From assembly GCF_958298935.1 (NCBI RefSeq), contig NC_084939.1, positions 24,107,501 to 24,171,500 on the forward strand: DNA of 64,000 bases, written 5' to 3'. Below are positions 33,501 to 45,909 of the stretch, one piece after another. The notes under the pieces were generated by a model that saw only the letters and a program-made list of their open reading frames with translations, made no database searches and had not been told where the DNA came from. The translations under genes and the position numbers were made by a program. The number at the start of each line of letters is the position of its first letter. Position 1 is the first letter of the stretch. The DNA is from Phragmites australis (Eukaryota; Streptophyta; Magnoliopsida; Poales; Poaceae).

Positions 33501-36118
33501 ATATTTAAGAATCCTACATAATGTGTTTTATCTTCTCTCTTGGTGTCAACAGACAATCAGAAGGCTTGCTCAGAACCGAGAAGCTGCACGCAAAAGCCGG
33601 CTGCGAAAGAAGGTGAATGTTTTGAGCCTATGTACTTGGAAACTGAAGTTTTCACCCGCGATTTTGCCAAGTTTTTGACACTTAATTTTGTCAATGTGCA
33701 TAGGCTTACATTCAGCAGCTTGAAAGCAGTAAGCTGAAGCTTTCTCAGATGGAACAGGACATCCAGCGAGCCCGTTCCCAGGTACACATTTTACTCGTAT
33801 GGTTTTGCCTGCTGACTACTAATTGACCATCTGAATCCAATGCAATCATTCGTTTCAAAAAAAAAAGAATCCAATGCAATCTGAACTCTTGTATTTTGTT
33901 TAGGGCATCTTACTTGGAGGAGCTCCAGGTCCAGGTGCAAACAGCAGCTCAGGTACCCAACTTCATCTTCATTCTCAATGTTCTTGTCAGTGCATGCATG
34001 CAGTGTAGTTGCAGTTAGGATCTGCATGTAGTATTGGTCACTGGAGGTTCTGGTCCGTTTGTCTGACTCCGACGTTCATGCCCAGGCGCCGCGATGTTCG
34101 ACATGGAGCACGCTCGGTGGCTGGATGACCAAGGCCGGCGCATGGCCGAGCTGCACGGAGCGCTGCACGCGCACTTGCCGGACGGTGACCTCAGAGCCAT
34201 CGTCGATGACACCCTGACCCACTACGACCAGATGTTCCGTCTAAAGGCCGTCGTGGCGAAGTCCGACGTGTTCCATCTCATCACCGGGAAGTGGGCGTCC
34301 CCTGCCGAACGTTGCTTCCTCTGGATGGGCGGATTCAAGCCCTCTGATCTGCTCAAGGTATGAACTCATGTCTGACATACTAATAAAACATCTGATATCA
34401 AACTTTCTGCGGTATGTATACATAGTTACATTCTCCTAGATTGATAATCTGAATCAAGATTGATTTTATTAGAAAATGCACCACACACAGATCAACTACA
34501 AAGCTCACTTGACAGTTAGATATGTGAAGAAAACAGTTCACCATGAATTCAGTAGAGTAAAATGAAACTCAAGCTAAATATGATATCATCCTCTAACTAC
34601 ATGTATGGTTTTCTCAATTCCCTTGTATACTTTTTCGTATTTCTGCAGACACTACTGCCCCAGCTTGATCCCCTGACCGAACATCAAGTCCTTGCCATCT
34701 GCAACCTTCAACAGTCATCGCAGCAGGCAGAAGAAGCTCTCTCCCAGGGACTGGAGCAGCTGCATCAGTCATTAGCTGACACCATGGCTGGTGGATCTTT
34801 GATTGACGACGCCAACATGAGCTTCATGGGTCAAATGGCTCTGGCCCTCGGCAAGCTGTCCAACCTTGAAGGCTTTGTCATACAGGTAAGGTTCCTCATC
34901 AAATCTTGAATCTTTGCCATGATGTCAGTGTTATAGAAGCTATTATAGATAGATACTACACAAAGGACAGATATAAAACTCCTCATTTCACTCAACTTTG
35001 TCGATGAGCAATAAACCACTTGATAAAACATGGAGTTAAATAATGTAACAGCGATACTGCATCCAGGGCAACTTTATTTGTCTGGTCAGATCTGTATCGT
35101 ATTAAACTTCATCAGTTCTATCACTAGATGTTCCAAAAATACACAACTGTCCTTTTTAGACAATGTCAAATTTTAATTACTCCAGAGTCTGCAATTCACT
35201 CATATCTAATATGTTATGCCATCAACAACTCTGCATTGTAGAAAGAAGTGACTTATCAACTAAGCCTGTGACAACATTCTTTTGGAATGCATCTGAATAA
35301 TCATAACAGGGGTAGCCAAAACAAGTATATTGTTTAGTAGCAATTGCTTAAATTAATAGAGATGCTAATAATAATGTTCCTGTAATATGTGCTAAAACTA
35401 CATGAGTGATTTCCAGGCTGATAACTTGAGGCAGCAGACTCTTCATCAGATGCACAGGATTCTGACAGTTAGGCAGGCAGCTCGATGTTTCTTGGCCATT
35501 GGCGAGTACCACAACCGCCTTCGTGCCCTAAGCTCCCTCTGGGCTTCTCGACCTCGAGAGTAAGCACCATGCAGCTCCTACCTCAGCCCCTACCTTCAGT
35601 TGATTTTAGAAAGATGTACCCAACCTCTAGTTGTTGAAGGTAGTATTCATTTCAATGATTGGACAAATTCAAGTACACATGATTATATGATTAATTGAGG
35701 ATTCTCTACAAACATGAGGCATCTAAATTAATATACCAAGATGTTCCCTACTAAATCAGCATGGAATGGACCACCCTCCTACCAGCAATCAAAAGTCAGC
35801 AAGCATCCATGCCAACAAATAAAGTCCATGCTCCCAAAAAAATGGGGCCATGATATGGCGCCAAAATGAGGACTAAACATGGTTTCTGTCATTCTCTCTA
35901 GATATTTCAGTTACTTTGGCCAACTAAATGAAACTCTACAAGGTTCTAAAAGATTAGATGAATAGCGGTAGTATAGTATATTTTTTTCTGAATTCTTTCC
36001 TGATCTATTTATTGCTGGTGCATGTATTGCCTGCAGGATACTGGTAGCAGGTGAAGTCAATTGTGGAGAGCTAAGCATCGCTGCACAACCATCCCAAAAC
36101 CAGTTTACAGCCTTCTGA
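30596..36118 (+). CDS. TGA-class bZIP transcription factor with DOG1 domain (12 exons, intact)
   Basis: Exons are 30596-30705, 31017-31138, 31655-31767, 31867-32013, 33371-33421, 33553-33612, 33704-33781, 33904-33952, 34086-34357, 34649-34885, 35417-35559 and 36037-36118. All introns are GT-AG, phases fit, and the total is 1,464 nt for 487 aa with no lesion. The N terminus (MGETSSSSSHSRQDP) is long and Ser/Thr/Ala-rich. The basic region is in exon 6 (RRLAQNREAARKSRLRKK, N189-x7-R197). The zipper heptads are L207, L214 and I221. A DOG1/TGA C-terminal domain runs from about residue 246 to 465 (MFDMEHARWLDDQGRRMAEL, FLWMGGFKPSDLLK). TGA factors bind TGACG (as-1-like) elements as dimers in the nucleus. 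The long N terminus and 12-exon layout point to the TGA9/TGA10-like group (rice TGAL6/TGAL7 type), a group known in anther and defence signalling. Confidence 0.93.
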
Positions 36119-36694
36119 TTCACAAATATGGTGGTACTAACCTTCAGCGTATGAGCAAGAGAAAATGACTGAGAAGTTTTTGAGATGTAATTAGCAGATA
36201 TCTGAGAGCCACAGAAGAGAGCTGGAAAATCAGGGAAGCTTTAGAACAGGGAGTGTTTCTGTTTTCTGAGCTTGTCTGAGAATTTTCCGGGGATGTCAAA
36301 TTGTTTAATTCACTGGAGTGAGAATGGTAAGAAAAGAACAGCTAAAATTTGTTGTCCAGTGCTATGTTCTTTTGCTTCTGTCAGGTCTAAATTCTCAAAA
36401 CAGCTGTTCCTACATAATGAGATAATGCTCTACGAAATTCTACAGATGTTTACTGGTTAGAGTATTACGACAGAACCAACAAAACAGACTATGTTGGATT
36501 GAATGCTTGAACTGTCTAGTAAATAGTAATATGTATGACTGTATATCTTTATCCAGTTTCTAGTAACTCGTGCGACTGTAAGTCATTACCTGAACTACAT
36601 TTGGTTATTACGATGTAATATTTATCACTCTCCACCTACTTTGTTGCTTAAAAGCAAAACGGTAAAAATAACATCCACTCATACTCAATGAACG
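36119..36694. other. 3' UTR of the bZIP gene and flank
   Basis: This is AT-rich 3' sequence. No coding region is seen. Confidence 0.4.
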
Positions 36695-37110
36695 AGGAAT
36701 CGACTTCACCGTGGAGTGAAGTCAGGAGTCTTCACTCCACTGTGAGCTGTTGGATCTGAAGTGGATGGCTAGGATTCAATGCTACAGTGATACTACAATA
36801 GTTTTATGAACAGTAAGGGTTATTTGTTTGCCTAGTCGCGCCTGCAGTCCACGTGTTTGGTTGCCTGGGTGCGCGAGCGAGCCTATCCCTGCGTGTGCAA
36901 AATCGACGAGCGAGCCTAGCCCTGCGGAAACGGATTTTAATTTCGTTTTCCTAGAGCCAGGCCAGTGAGAGCTAGGCAACCAAACACGTCCTAAATCAGC
37001 TACAGCATATTGCTATAGTACCCAACTGCAAAATACTGTTCATTCTCTCACAAATTACTGTTCCTATTAACTTCACCGGGGTGAAGTCAAAGGATCTGCA
37101 TCCATGAATG
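36695..37110. mobile_element. Probable MITE interrupted by a second MITE
   Basis: Outer ends read atcgacttcaccgtggagtg and the complement of ctttgacttcaccccggtga, an imperfect inverted pair. Inside lies the compact MITE of 36817-36991. A related 'gaagtcttcaccg' block appears near 39797. Ends and target duplication of the outer element are not established. Confidence 0.4.
36814..36994. mobile_element. Small Tourist-like MITE (175 bp) with TAA duplication
   Basis: The body (36817-36991) opens gggttatttgtttgcctag and closes with the complement of ggacgtgtttggttgcctag. TAA flanks it on both sides (36814-36816 and 36992-36994). The gtttggttgcctag terminus and 3-bp TAA duplication match Tourist-like MITEs. 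It sits inside the outer inverted-repeat block, so it inserted later. Confidence 0.7.
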
Positions 37111-37529
37111 AGGGGAAGAGTTCCCATCCAAACCCAACTATAAAATTCAAATGAAGTTTGAAGGTAGAAACACCAAGATCTTAGAAAGTTGCTTGCAAAA
37201 CAATAACAGTGGGTACTGGGTGCCATCCTAAAAACCAGATATGCTGTGAGAAATCACAGCGTTCTAACAGAACCTTCGTGAGAAATCAGGCCTGAACTAC
37301 TCAAACACTAGAAAGCACTAGTATCACCAAACCAAACTGCACCACAGACAACTAGCGAGTGCACCCAAGAGTGAAGAGCATTCATTTTTATCTGTCTTCT
37401 CTCACGGATGATATTCTCGGCATCTTTCCAGTTTTCAGCGATGCATTTGCAGTTAATACATTGTTTAAAGATTAGAAAATATGATTATGTCCATGACAAG
37501 ATCATCAGAATACAATCATTCTATCAATT

Positions 37530-38141
37530 ATCTGCATAAGTGAAGTGTATAATAAGAGGTACATCGCTACTAACCAAATGTGCACAATGGACATAAACCG
37601 GTTTCCCCTAGGATTTCTTTCCGCATGCCCAACGTGCTGCAAGCTCAATTTGGCATGGTGCCGGCGCTCTTGTATCCCGAGCAGCAAGACAAAGATAGTC
37701 ATCCTCAGGAACAAAGGAACTCCAGGGGGCAAATGCTTCAGCAGAAGCGGCCATCCTCCCAGATATAGGCCTTCCGTGATCTCATCGTACACAGACTCCT
37801 TCCTCGTGATTCGTGAATCTCTTCACGATTGCGTATGCCCGAGCAAGCATCAGAAAGAACCAAATAGTGTAATTGATCAAATAGGAAATCGTGAAGAGTT
37901 CTTCCCCAAATAGGGAACTCCTTCTTCGGCGGGTCCCCACCGCTCCTTCTCCCTCAACTCTGGCAAGCTTTTCACCTCTGCCTTGCCCTCCTCCTTCGTC
38001 TCGGCCGCCGGATCTGCGCCCACCAACTGCCGCCGCACTATCTATTAGCACTGTCAAACGGCTATCCTCCGTCACCCGCCGTCCCGCCCACCACCCACTA
38101 CCACCACCACTGGTCAGCCATTGCTCAAGGGCCTCCCTCAA
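37530..38141 (-). pseudogene. Dual-specificity phosphatase-like gene, degraded
   Basis: On the minus strand the reading gives a GC-rich N-terminal region, then a hydrophobic segment (TISYLINYTIWFFLMLARAY). After a frame change it gives YDEITEGLYLGGWP and LPPG, and after another frame change and a deletion YLCLAARDTRAP, ARWACGKKS, a TAG, then GKPVYVHCA. This is the order found in plant DSP-like proteins whose active site continues as HCxxGxGRS. Here the sequence after VHCA diverges (HLVVAMY), so the catalytic P-loop is lost. At least two frameshifts, one stop and one internal deletion of about 20 codons are visible. No introns separate the pieces, so a retrocopy or a merged fragment is possible. 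It has no activity. Confidence 0.65.
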
Positions 38142-38348
38142 AGCCTAAAGGTCATCCAATCCTCAAACCCTAACCTCGGCAACCCCAAAACCTTAGATCT
38201 CCTTTGGAACTAATTCCTATTCATATACATTTTCTATGAAATTCCTACGTTCCAAATGAGCCCTTAATCTTAGTTGGTCAACAAGCTCAAGGACAATGGA
38301 GATGCGATGGCAGAGAGGGTGTGGGAATAGGGGCTAACGAGCCCCTTA
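38142..38348. other. Short spacer with degraded repeat
   Basis: This contains ctttggaactaattcc...cgttccaaatgagccc, an imperfect inverted pair that may be a very short MITE remnant. No gene is seen. Confidence 0.25.
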
Positions 38349-38676
38349 GGAAGTCTCCAATGTGCAGGAAAACCTGATCCTAAGTATTTAATGCAGTCTT
38401 AGGACCAAGTCTCATGCACTGTTAGAAGTTGGTTCCATGTAGAACCCACTCCCATACATAAGACCTGGTTTCAAGGAATAAAAAAAATGGCACACTCTCT
38501 CTTCCCCTCTCACACTACGGCAGCAATAGGGATATTTTTTATCTTTTAATCGAAATATGAGGTACAGTGTAGAACCAAAGTAAGTTCTCTATATTGTAGC
38601 ATTTTTGGCAAGTAAAATTGAATCATTATGGATCACATATTAGCACCAGGTTGGGTTTCATACATTGGAGATGCCC
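38349..38676. mobile_element. PIF/Harbinger-type MITE
   Basis: The left end ggaagtctccaatgtgcagg and the complement of the right end (gggcatctccaatgtatgaa) form TIRs that continue with aacctgatcctaa / aacctggtgctaa. TTA precedes the left end and TTT follows the right, consistent with an eroded TTA duplication. The element is 328 bp long and without coding capacity. Confidence 0.6.
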
Positions 38677-38691
38677 TTTTACGACGTATAT

Positions 38692-39045
38692 GGTGTGTTT
38701 AGTTGCCTGGATAAGGTTTTGTAGTGTTGCATCGTATAAGCAGGCTAAACGGAGTTATATTTGTTTAAAATAAATGTTTGGTTGGTTGTATATGTCTGGA
38801 CAGGCTGTGTTAAGTTTATATTTGGTTGACTGAATCTGAGGCTGCATAAGCGGATGCAAGAGTTAAGATTGTAATTAGTTACTCACATAAAAATGATTTT
38901 GTAATACCGATAAGTGAGCGTATCTGTATGAGTGGATGCGGAGCCTGCATCTGTTATGCTAGGCTTCGATTCCGAACTAGAATGAGATTATATATCAGAA
39001 CTCATCAGATCAGATTATATCAGTAGATATAGAAAATCAAACGAA
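38692..39045. mobile_element. Second Tourist-like MITE, related to 19396-19823
   Basis: Read in reverse, this copy aligns with the 19396-19823 element through shared blocks (gtttagttgactgaatctga, ggttgtat, gagtggatg, taagattgtaattag). Its left end keeps ggtgtgttt; the right end (gaaaatcaaacgaat) is diverged. It is an older copy in the opposite orientation. Confidence 0.6.
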
Positions 39046-40684
39046 TTTCTTTTTGAATTCTAATCATCCACTAGATTAAAATAGGAGGTCTCAAGAACCA
39101 AAATCGGGCACGCAGACACGAGACATGCTACTTCCTTTTTTCTTTTTGAGAGAGAGAGGAGGAGACGTGGTACGTATTGACTGCCGATTGGGCTCGGCCC
39201 AATTTTATAGGAACCTGGATAAGCACGGCCCATTCCGGCATTAGACCAGCATCAACTCTTGAGGTAATATAAAAACTGCATTTCGGTATCTCCAGCGTCA
39301 TCATCCATCCCCATGGCATCATCCAGGGAAAACGGGTCATGATCTCACGGTCTCTCTAAAAAATTGTTCATCTCGAAGAAGAAAATAATAGATAATTCAA
39401 TAGAAAACCATAGGGGGATAAATAGTCGTGATGGGGGCGAACCAAAGTCCAAAAGGCCTCGATGAACGTTTGCAAATTGCATTGCTAATAAAAACCAGAT
39501 GTAGAGGAGTTCAAGTTGTGTTTTGCCGTAGGAATTTTAATTCTGTGTCCTCTCGTTGTTCGAAAAAAAAAAGCATGTTCCTCCAAATTTTAAAAAGAAA
39601 TAGCCCGTCCCCGTCCAGACCCAATAATGCAATTCAAGTGGTACGTACAAAATGCATACTTCGCGCTCAGGCAGAGCCTCCTTCTAGACTAGACCGATAG
39701 GCGACAACGAGCCCACCAGCGAACAGTAATCTATGAGCGGTGACGTCGAACACTCTAGTATCTAATTATTCCTATCTAGGATCAAATGGTTTATAGTGAA
39801 GTCTTCACCGTAAAATTAGAGGATCTAATCCATCTGCCACGGAGTCTGAGGAGATTAGGATCTATTTGTTTGGGCTTTTGTTTTTGAACTTTTTAAAAAA
39901 CTATGTTTTTAGTTTGTCTGAAGAGTTACTTTTAAAAATAGGCTGCTGACTTCTACAATAAATTTTTAGTTTCTTAGCATATAGCTTCTCAGAAAAATAT
40001 CTTTCAGCGAGCTTTTTAGCTTTAGTTTATTCTCCAAAAGCTAATTCTCTAGAACCCCGTTTGTTCTAACTTCTGACTTCTGGTAGCAGCAGAAGCAGAA
40101 AACAAACAGCGCATAAGACTCTCACTGATAAGTGATTTTACGTGGAAAACAATTTTATGGTTGAAAGTGATTTTTTGATAAATTTTATGGAAGAATTGAT
40201 TATGTAAGGGAAGTAAATCAAAAAAAGTTGATTTTTCAGCTCGCAGTATCTATTTTTTTTTAAGATAATCACTACCACAAAATTACTTTAAAAATTAAAA
40301 ACTGCAAACCGCTGTTTAACATAGCTCTAACTGTACCATTCTAAGAGCTCATCTGTAAGCTCTAACAAACAAGTCTCAACTCCAACTCCACTCGATTGAG
40401 GTATATACAATGGATTAGACATCTATTGTCTATAAGATTCATCCATACTATTTCTAAACATTAATGAAAATAACTTATAAAATATATTATCTATAAACAT
40501 TGTAAAACTTATTAAACACCAATAACTATCAATACAATAGACCGGCTCTTAAATCTAGATGAAGGTATTTCTCCCTCACTCTCTCATCCTCGTGATCCAA
40601 AATCCCACTTGACATCTTTTATAGACAGCTAGGCGACGGTGGCAGAACGACACGATTCCACTCGGCTCCATTCCACTTCCACCC
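39046..40684. other. Intergenic, repeat-rich, upstream of ACT gene
   Basis: 39790-40390 contains several MITE-like fragments (atttgtttgggcttttg, ccgtttgttctaacttctg, aacaaacagcgc), but the pairs of ends could not be matched with confidence. The last 100 bases, before the ATG at 40685, are the 5' leader of the next gene. No other coding region is seen. Confidence 0.35.
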
Positions 40685-43600
40685 ATGGCTCTCGCCACCT
40701 CACACCACCGCCTCCTCATCGCCCCCTCCGCCGCCTCTAGCCATCCGCGATGGTTCCTCCGCTTCCGCGCCTCCGCTTCCCCGCTCGCGACCGCCCGGAG
40801 GTGAGCGATCTGGTCCGCGCGGAACCCGGTTTTGTTTGCGCTTTGCCTCTCTGTTTGGACTCGATTGGGGGGGGGGGGGGGTTCGTGATCGGATGGCGCC
40901 TGCGAATTCGCGAGTTGAGATCATCGGGTCCCGCGCCCACTTGCGTGGTTCGTAACAGGGATGATCTCTACCTCTTTCGGTGGCTGGTAGAGTTTCCTTC
41001 TATTACAGAGGAATTGTCGCTTACAGTAAGGATCGTTTGACTCGGCTGGTTCAGATTGGGTTTTGTAGTTGTAGCCGAACAATATCGTGAGTTGGTTGAT
41101 GATTTGTTAGAAGATTGGTATAGACGATTGTACCTGCGCCTATGCTAAGTTGGGATTCGGTAGTGGAGTGGTCATTTGGATCGTTGATTGGTATGCGCTG
41201 ATACCATTTTGTTTAGTCGACTTTTTATGGGATGAATAAGGAATTTTGGAGAGGGGACTAATCTTCTCTTGTTTGGTAAGATGCTGGTGAAAATGGATAA
41301 TAAAGGCAAATTGAACAGAAAGGGGGAAAAATATTAGTGTATTACACACAGCTTATGGACGGTAGCCTTCTCAAATTACATTTTTCTAGTTAGCTCATTG
41401 ACATGTGAATATTACACAACCTCACGTTTAGATTTAATATTTTAAATTGAGGAAATATGTGTATTTAGTAATCGGGAAACATGCCAAAATGGGGTTTGTG
41501 CATTCTTAATTACGAAAAGACCATCCAACTGCACACACTCTTGTCGTTTAATTTTATTTCTATTTTATGCATGTATTTGTTCAACTCTCAACTTAGTGCG
41601 CATTTTCAGATCAGATACAGGCATACAGCATCTTTCCTTCTGTGTTATAACTTCTTAGCTCCTCAATTATATCGATTGCGCTTAGTAGATCTTTAATTTG
41701 CAGTAGCAACCTGTCCTATACTTTATATACCCTAATCATTTTTTACTGCTATCATCTTTCTAGAATTTGCTGCCAATCTATCAACTCAGCTAATGCGGTG
41801 GGAGCTTCTTCAATGGTATGTTCATGTGACTTTTGTTGATACATCAATAACTTTATGGAATATATAGATCTCTACATGGAGCTTCTAGTAAACCCTCATA
41901 GTTTCAATTATAGCTATTTACTTGCCTATTAGACTACCATTAGGTCTCAAAGTGCTTACATTCGACGCATAAAGTGCTGCTTCACGTCTAAATGTTTTAT
42001 ACAAACTGTGGGTCTGCTACTATTATGTTATGCTCAAATGATCAAATTTTGGCTTTAGGAAGTTTTTTTTCAGTTCTTATGTTCTATTTCTTTTACATAC
42101 TGCTGTTTTAATACTACTTTTTGTTATTCAATGTTCTGTTGATTGATGCTTTTTATATGTATTCTTGTGAAATTTCGCATCCCAGACATCTGATGAGGCA
42201 GTTCCAGTGCCAGTTGTCCTGATAGATCAAGATTCAGACCGTGATGCAACCATTGTGCAGCTGAGTTTTGGAGACCGTTTAGGATCACTACTTGATACAG
42301 TATAAATTTTATATACGCCCCTGATGTTGTCTTTAGATTGGTGCTGCTTAAAAAGCATTTTTTTGCGATTCCTAAACATTTTGTTGTATCTGTCAATTAT
42401 TTTGCCCTGGTATTCACTGTTTGCAGATGAAGGCACTCAAGGACCTGGGCCTTGATGTAATGAAAGGAAGTGTGGCAACTGATTCAGCTGTCACACAAAC
42501 AAAGTTCCACATCATGCGATTGTGTGTGCTTGTCACTTTCTAATTACTGTTTTTTCTTATACACTATCTAGTTGTGTCGCTATGTAAGAAACTAAAAGGG
42601 GTATTCATGTACGTGTGTGATTGTGGTCACATTTTGATTGCTTCACTTTGCTTAAGTGCATAATTTCAACACATTATTACTCATACCTATATCTAGCTTT
42701 CGTGTGATCAGTTTTCCCCACTGTACCCTGCCCCTATGCACACATGCATTTACCCAAATACTGCTCCACTACCTTTCAGCTAGCGTAATGTTATCCAAAA
42801 TATCAGATTGTTAATCACACAATCCTGATAGAAATGCTATAGTGAATCTCATCGATTATAAGTAGTATTGACATTCCTTTCTTGGAATCCCTTCTTCAAT
42901 CTTAGATGGCAAAAAGTGGATTGCCTCTTAGGGACCGTTGGACCAAGATTTCATTTAAATGCTATACTGCATTATATTAAGCATAAGCGAATGTTGATTT
43001 TCAAATATTTCATACTGTAATATGTTTTCCTTTTCCTCTTTTCTTTGTATCTAGGGGACGCAAGATTGAGGATCCTGACATGTTAGAAAAGATTCGGCTC
43101 ACCATCATTAACAACCTTCTGCAGTACCATCCTGTATGTGATACTTGCATATGGGTTTACTTTGTCTGTTTTTGCTATTTCATTGAATGCAGCTAACACA
43201 GTAGTCATGGTCGATAGGAATCAAGCGAGAAGTTAGCAATGGGTGAATTTTTTGGAATAAAACCTCCTGAGAAGAAGGCAAGTATATTGATGCTTTCATT
43301 CAAGTTCAGCTGCTGTGCTGATCAGCACCTTTTTTGGGGGTTCTAGACATTTTAATTACAGTCTGTAATTTTTTTCAGTTTTATGGCATGGCACATTTTA
43401 AACAGTCAGACATCAATTTTATATTGTTATGCTGTTGATTTTGTGCTTCAATACCTTCAGCCTGAATTTGCTTTCTTTGATCTTTGAACTGGCAGGTTGA
43501 TATCGATATTGCCACACATGTACATGTTGAAGACGATGGACCAAAAAGAAGGTTTGGTTCTGCTAGCTTCTAATGATATTATACTGTTTGTTTGGCATGA

Positions 43601-44743
43601 TTCAAGTTCAAGCATGTATGATAACTTCGCGAATAATAGTTATGTTGCATGTTTGATGATATGGTGGCAAGTCTGGTATGCTAGTCCTATTGTTTGCATG
43701 CTATGTGTTGAATGTATCCTATCAATTGTCCCACACGCCGGAAAAATTGAAATATGACACTATTGATGCCAAAATGGTGTCTCCAGAATCATTAGGAACA
43801 TAATATGCATTGTCAATTGGTGTATGGCAAGGCATAAGCAAGAGCTTCTTAGGTTTGGGCCTTGTGCAGTACAGCCTGTGAAGTGTCTTATGGACTTGTG
43901 GCCAGACTCAGGAAGAGCTATGCGTCAATTCTCGTTTTTTTTTGCAAAAGTTAAAAAATATTGGACAGGTTAGAGAACAGAAAATCTAGGTATCACGTGC
44001 CATGGACATGATGGGCACAGGCAACACTGGGCTGGGCCTTCAGAAGCAGCTTGTTTCCTGCTCCAGCCTATTTATACTCTGTAGTCTGTATCACTCTTGG
44101 AGTCAGGACTCTATTTGCCTACGTATTAGTTTTTCTCTGTTTGAATTTTGATTCATCTTAAAATATTTGAAATGCATATTTGCCTTCTCCAAGAATCACT
44201 TTCCCCAGAATTAGGATCTGAATTCTCTTTGTATCTCCTTTTGTTCATATAATGCTACACCATTTGTTTTCCTCATTGGCGTTTGCTGAATATGCGCAGC
44301 TTGCTTTACATAGAGACAGCTGACCGCCCTGGCCTTCTTCTAGAAATAATCAAAATCATCGCCGACACAAACATTGATGTAGAATCAGCTGAGATTGATA
44401 CTGAGGTATGCTATATTTCCATCTCCTTGTCCTTCTAGCCGGCCATTAAAGCCCCTTGGCTCGTAACTGATATCTTATATAGGGTTTGGTTGCCAAGGAC
44501 AAGTTCCATGTGAGTTACGGTGGCGCAAAACTAAACAGCTCCTTATCTCAGGTGTTGTCACGTCTTAATTAGAAGAAGATACTTGTTTTGCCATCTGAGC
44601 AACATCATCCTCATATCTCTTCACATGATTTTCTTTTTTGCGCCTGTTCACTTGGGACTCTTTAATGCGCTTTTGTATAGGTGTTGATCAATTGTCTGCG
44701 TTATTACCTCCGAAGGCCTGAGACGGATGAAGACAGCTATTGA
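40685..44743 (+). CDS. ACR12: Chloroplast ACT-domain protein, ACR12-like (10 exons, intact)
   Basis: Exons are 40685-40800, 41764-41815, 42186-42299, 42427-42521, 43055-43133, 43218-43277, 43496-43551, 44300-44405, 44483-44551 and 44681-44743. They total 810 nt for 269 aa without lesions. Residues 1-50 are Ala/Ser/Arg-rich ([19 protein letters not shown]), a plausible plastid transit peptide. An ACT domain follows at about 62-140 ([31 protein letters not shown]), then [15 protein letters not shown] and [10 protein letters not shown] second ACT domain is at about 190-250 ([20 protein letters not shown]). The end [10 protein letters not shown] matches ACR12 better than ACR11. ACR proteins are plant-only ACT proteins, thought to sense small ligands; ACR11 affects glutamine synthetase activity in plastids. 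The intron between 43277 and 43496 begins GC (AAG|GCAAGT), while the others are GT-AG. Confidence 0.9.
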
Positions 44744-45843
44744 TTGTTCTGTTGTCCAGCCTTCCGAGTGCTTTAAAAGATAAAATCAGAAACAACAAAC
44801 TCAGGCTTGAGTTCCTTTTCTATGAGCCCCATGCGCTGTTGCATGTGAAATTTCAATTGTAGTGGACAAAATGCGGCTTGTGGATGGTATTGAAATTGTG
44901 CTCATTGAAGCAGTTTGGTATTTTGTAGTCGGACAGCTGGGAGATTCAGGCTCAGGTTTCAATAGCCTATATCCCATTTGATTCCGATTGTCAGGGATCA
45001 CATTGGAAGGTCCTCGCATGTTGCCAGTTGTCTGTAAGTTGGTATAATCCATTTGCATGTAAAACTCAGCTATGATGTAAAACTCCTGCTTCCATTCCCT
45101 AGAATTTGAAAGGATCCAAAAGTATTTTATTTCTTTGGAGTTAGTCATGCTTATATTTCCTCGCCAAGAAAATCATGCTTCGATTTGTGGTTTTGGAAAC
45201 CTGGATATCTTTCGTTAAAACTTTTGTGATTTTTTTCTATGTCCTAAATCATTTTTCAAATTCAACACTTTTCAAAAATACTTGATCTAAGATTTGAATC
45301 AATTGAATATCACCGCCTCTGAAGTCTGAACCCGGGTTCATATCCGAGATGAACCGTCAGGATTAAAAATCCGTCTGATGTGTGTACCAGAGGCAGATGT
45401 TTACTTGGAAGTTGTCGCTTATGTGCTGGTAGAGTGATGAACCGCTGAGATCAGGTTAACTGAAAATTTGTAATTTTCAGTTTTCAGGTAACTTTTTGAA
45501 ATGAACTAGTCGATAAGAGTTGAAAAAAATCTAAAATAAATTCTATGTAGTGGTACTACATAAGTCTTGTCCTGCAGTACTATATGAATGGTCATCATCT
45601 CAATGTAAATTTCACCTAAATAGAAAATTATCATACATATATTATTAGTATTGAGTAGATCTCATCATCGTTGCGTAGAATTTATTTTTAAAAAAACTAG
45701 CTTCTCTTTATTGACTTTCTCCATAAAATTTTTATAAAATTTACTCTTAAAATTCACTTTTAATCGTAAAATCACTTATCCGGATAATTTAGATAATTTG
45801 GATGAGTAGCTCTACCAAGCAGCATGGAAGTAGCTAACACATC
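44744..45843. other. 3' UTR of the ACT gene and intergenic DNA
   Basis: About 400 bases downstream of the stop are probably 3' UTR. The rest is AT-rich without a gene. Confidence 0.35.
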
Positions 45844-45909
45844 ATCTTAATGCACAGTCGAAGGTACAGATTGCGAATCTTAATGCACAGTCGAAGGTAC
45901 AGATTGCGA
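45844..45909. repeat. Perfect 33-bp tandem duplication
   Basis: Two identical 33-bp units lie head to tail at 45844-45876 and 45877-45909 (each starting atcttaatgcacagtcgaag). Perfect identity implies a recent duplication. It sits just before the GC-rich region that leads into the PPR gene. Confidence 0.9.

Noticed and set aside
44801..45148. 115-codon minus-strand frame downstream of the ACT gene
   Set aside because: Lies in the presumed 3' UTR of the intact ACT gene and has no motif.
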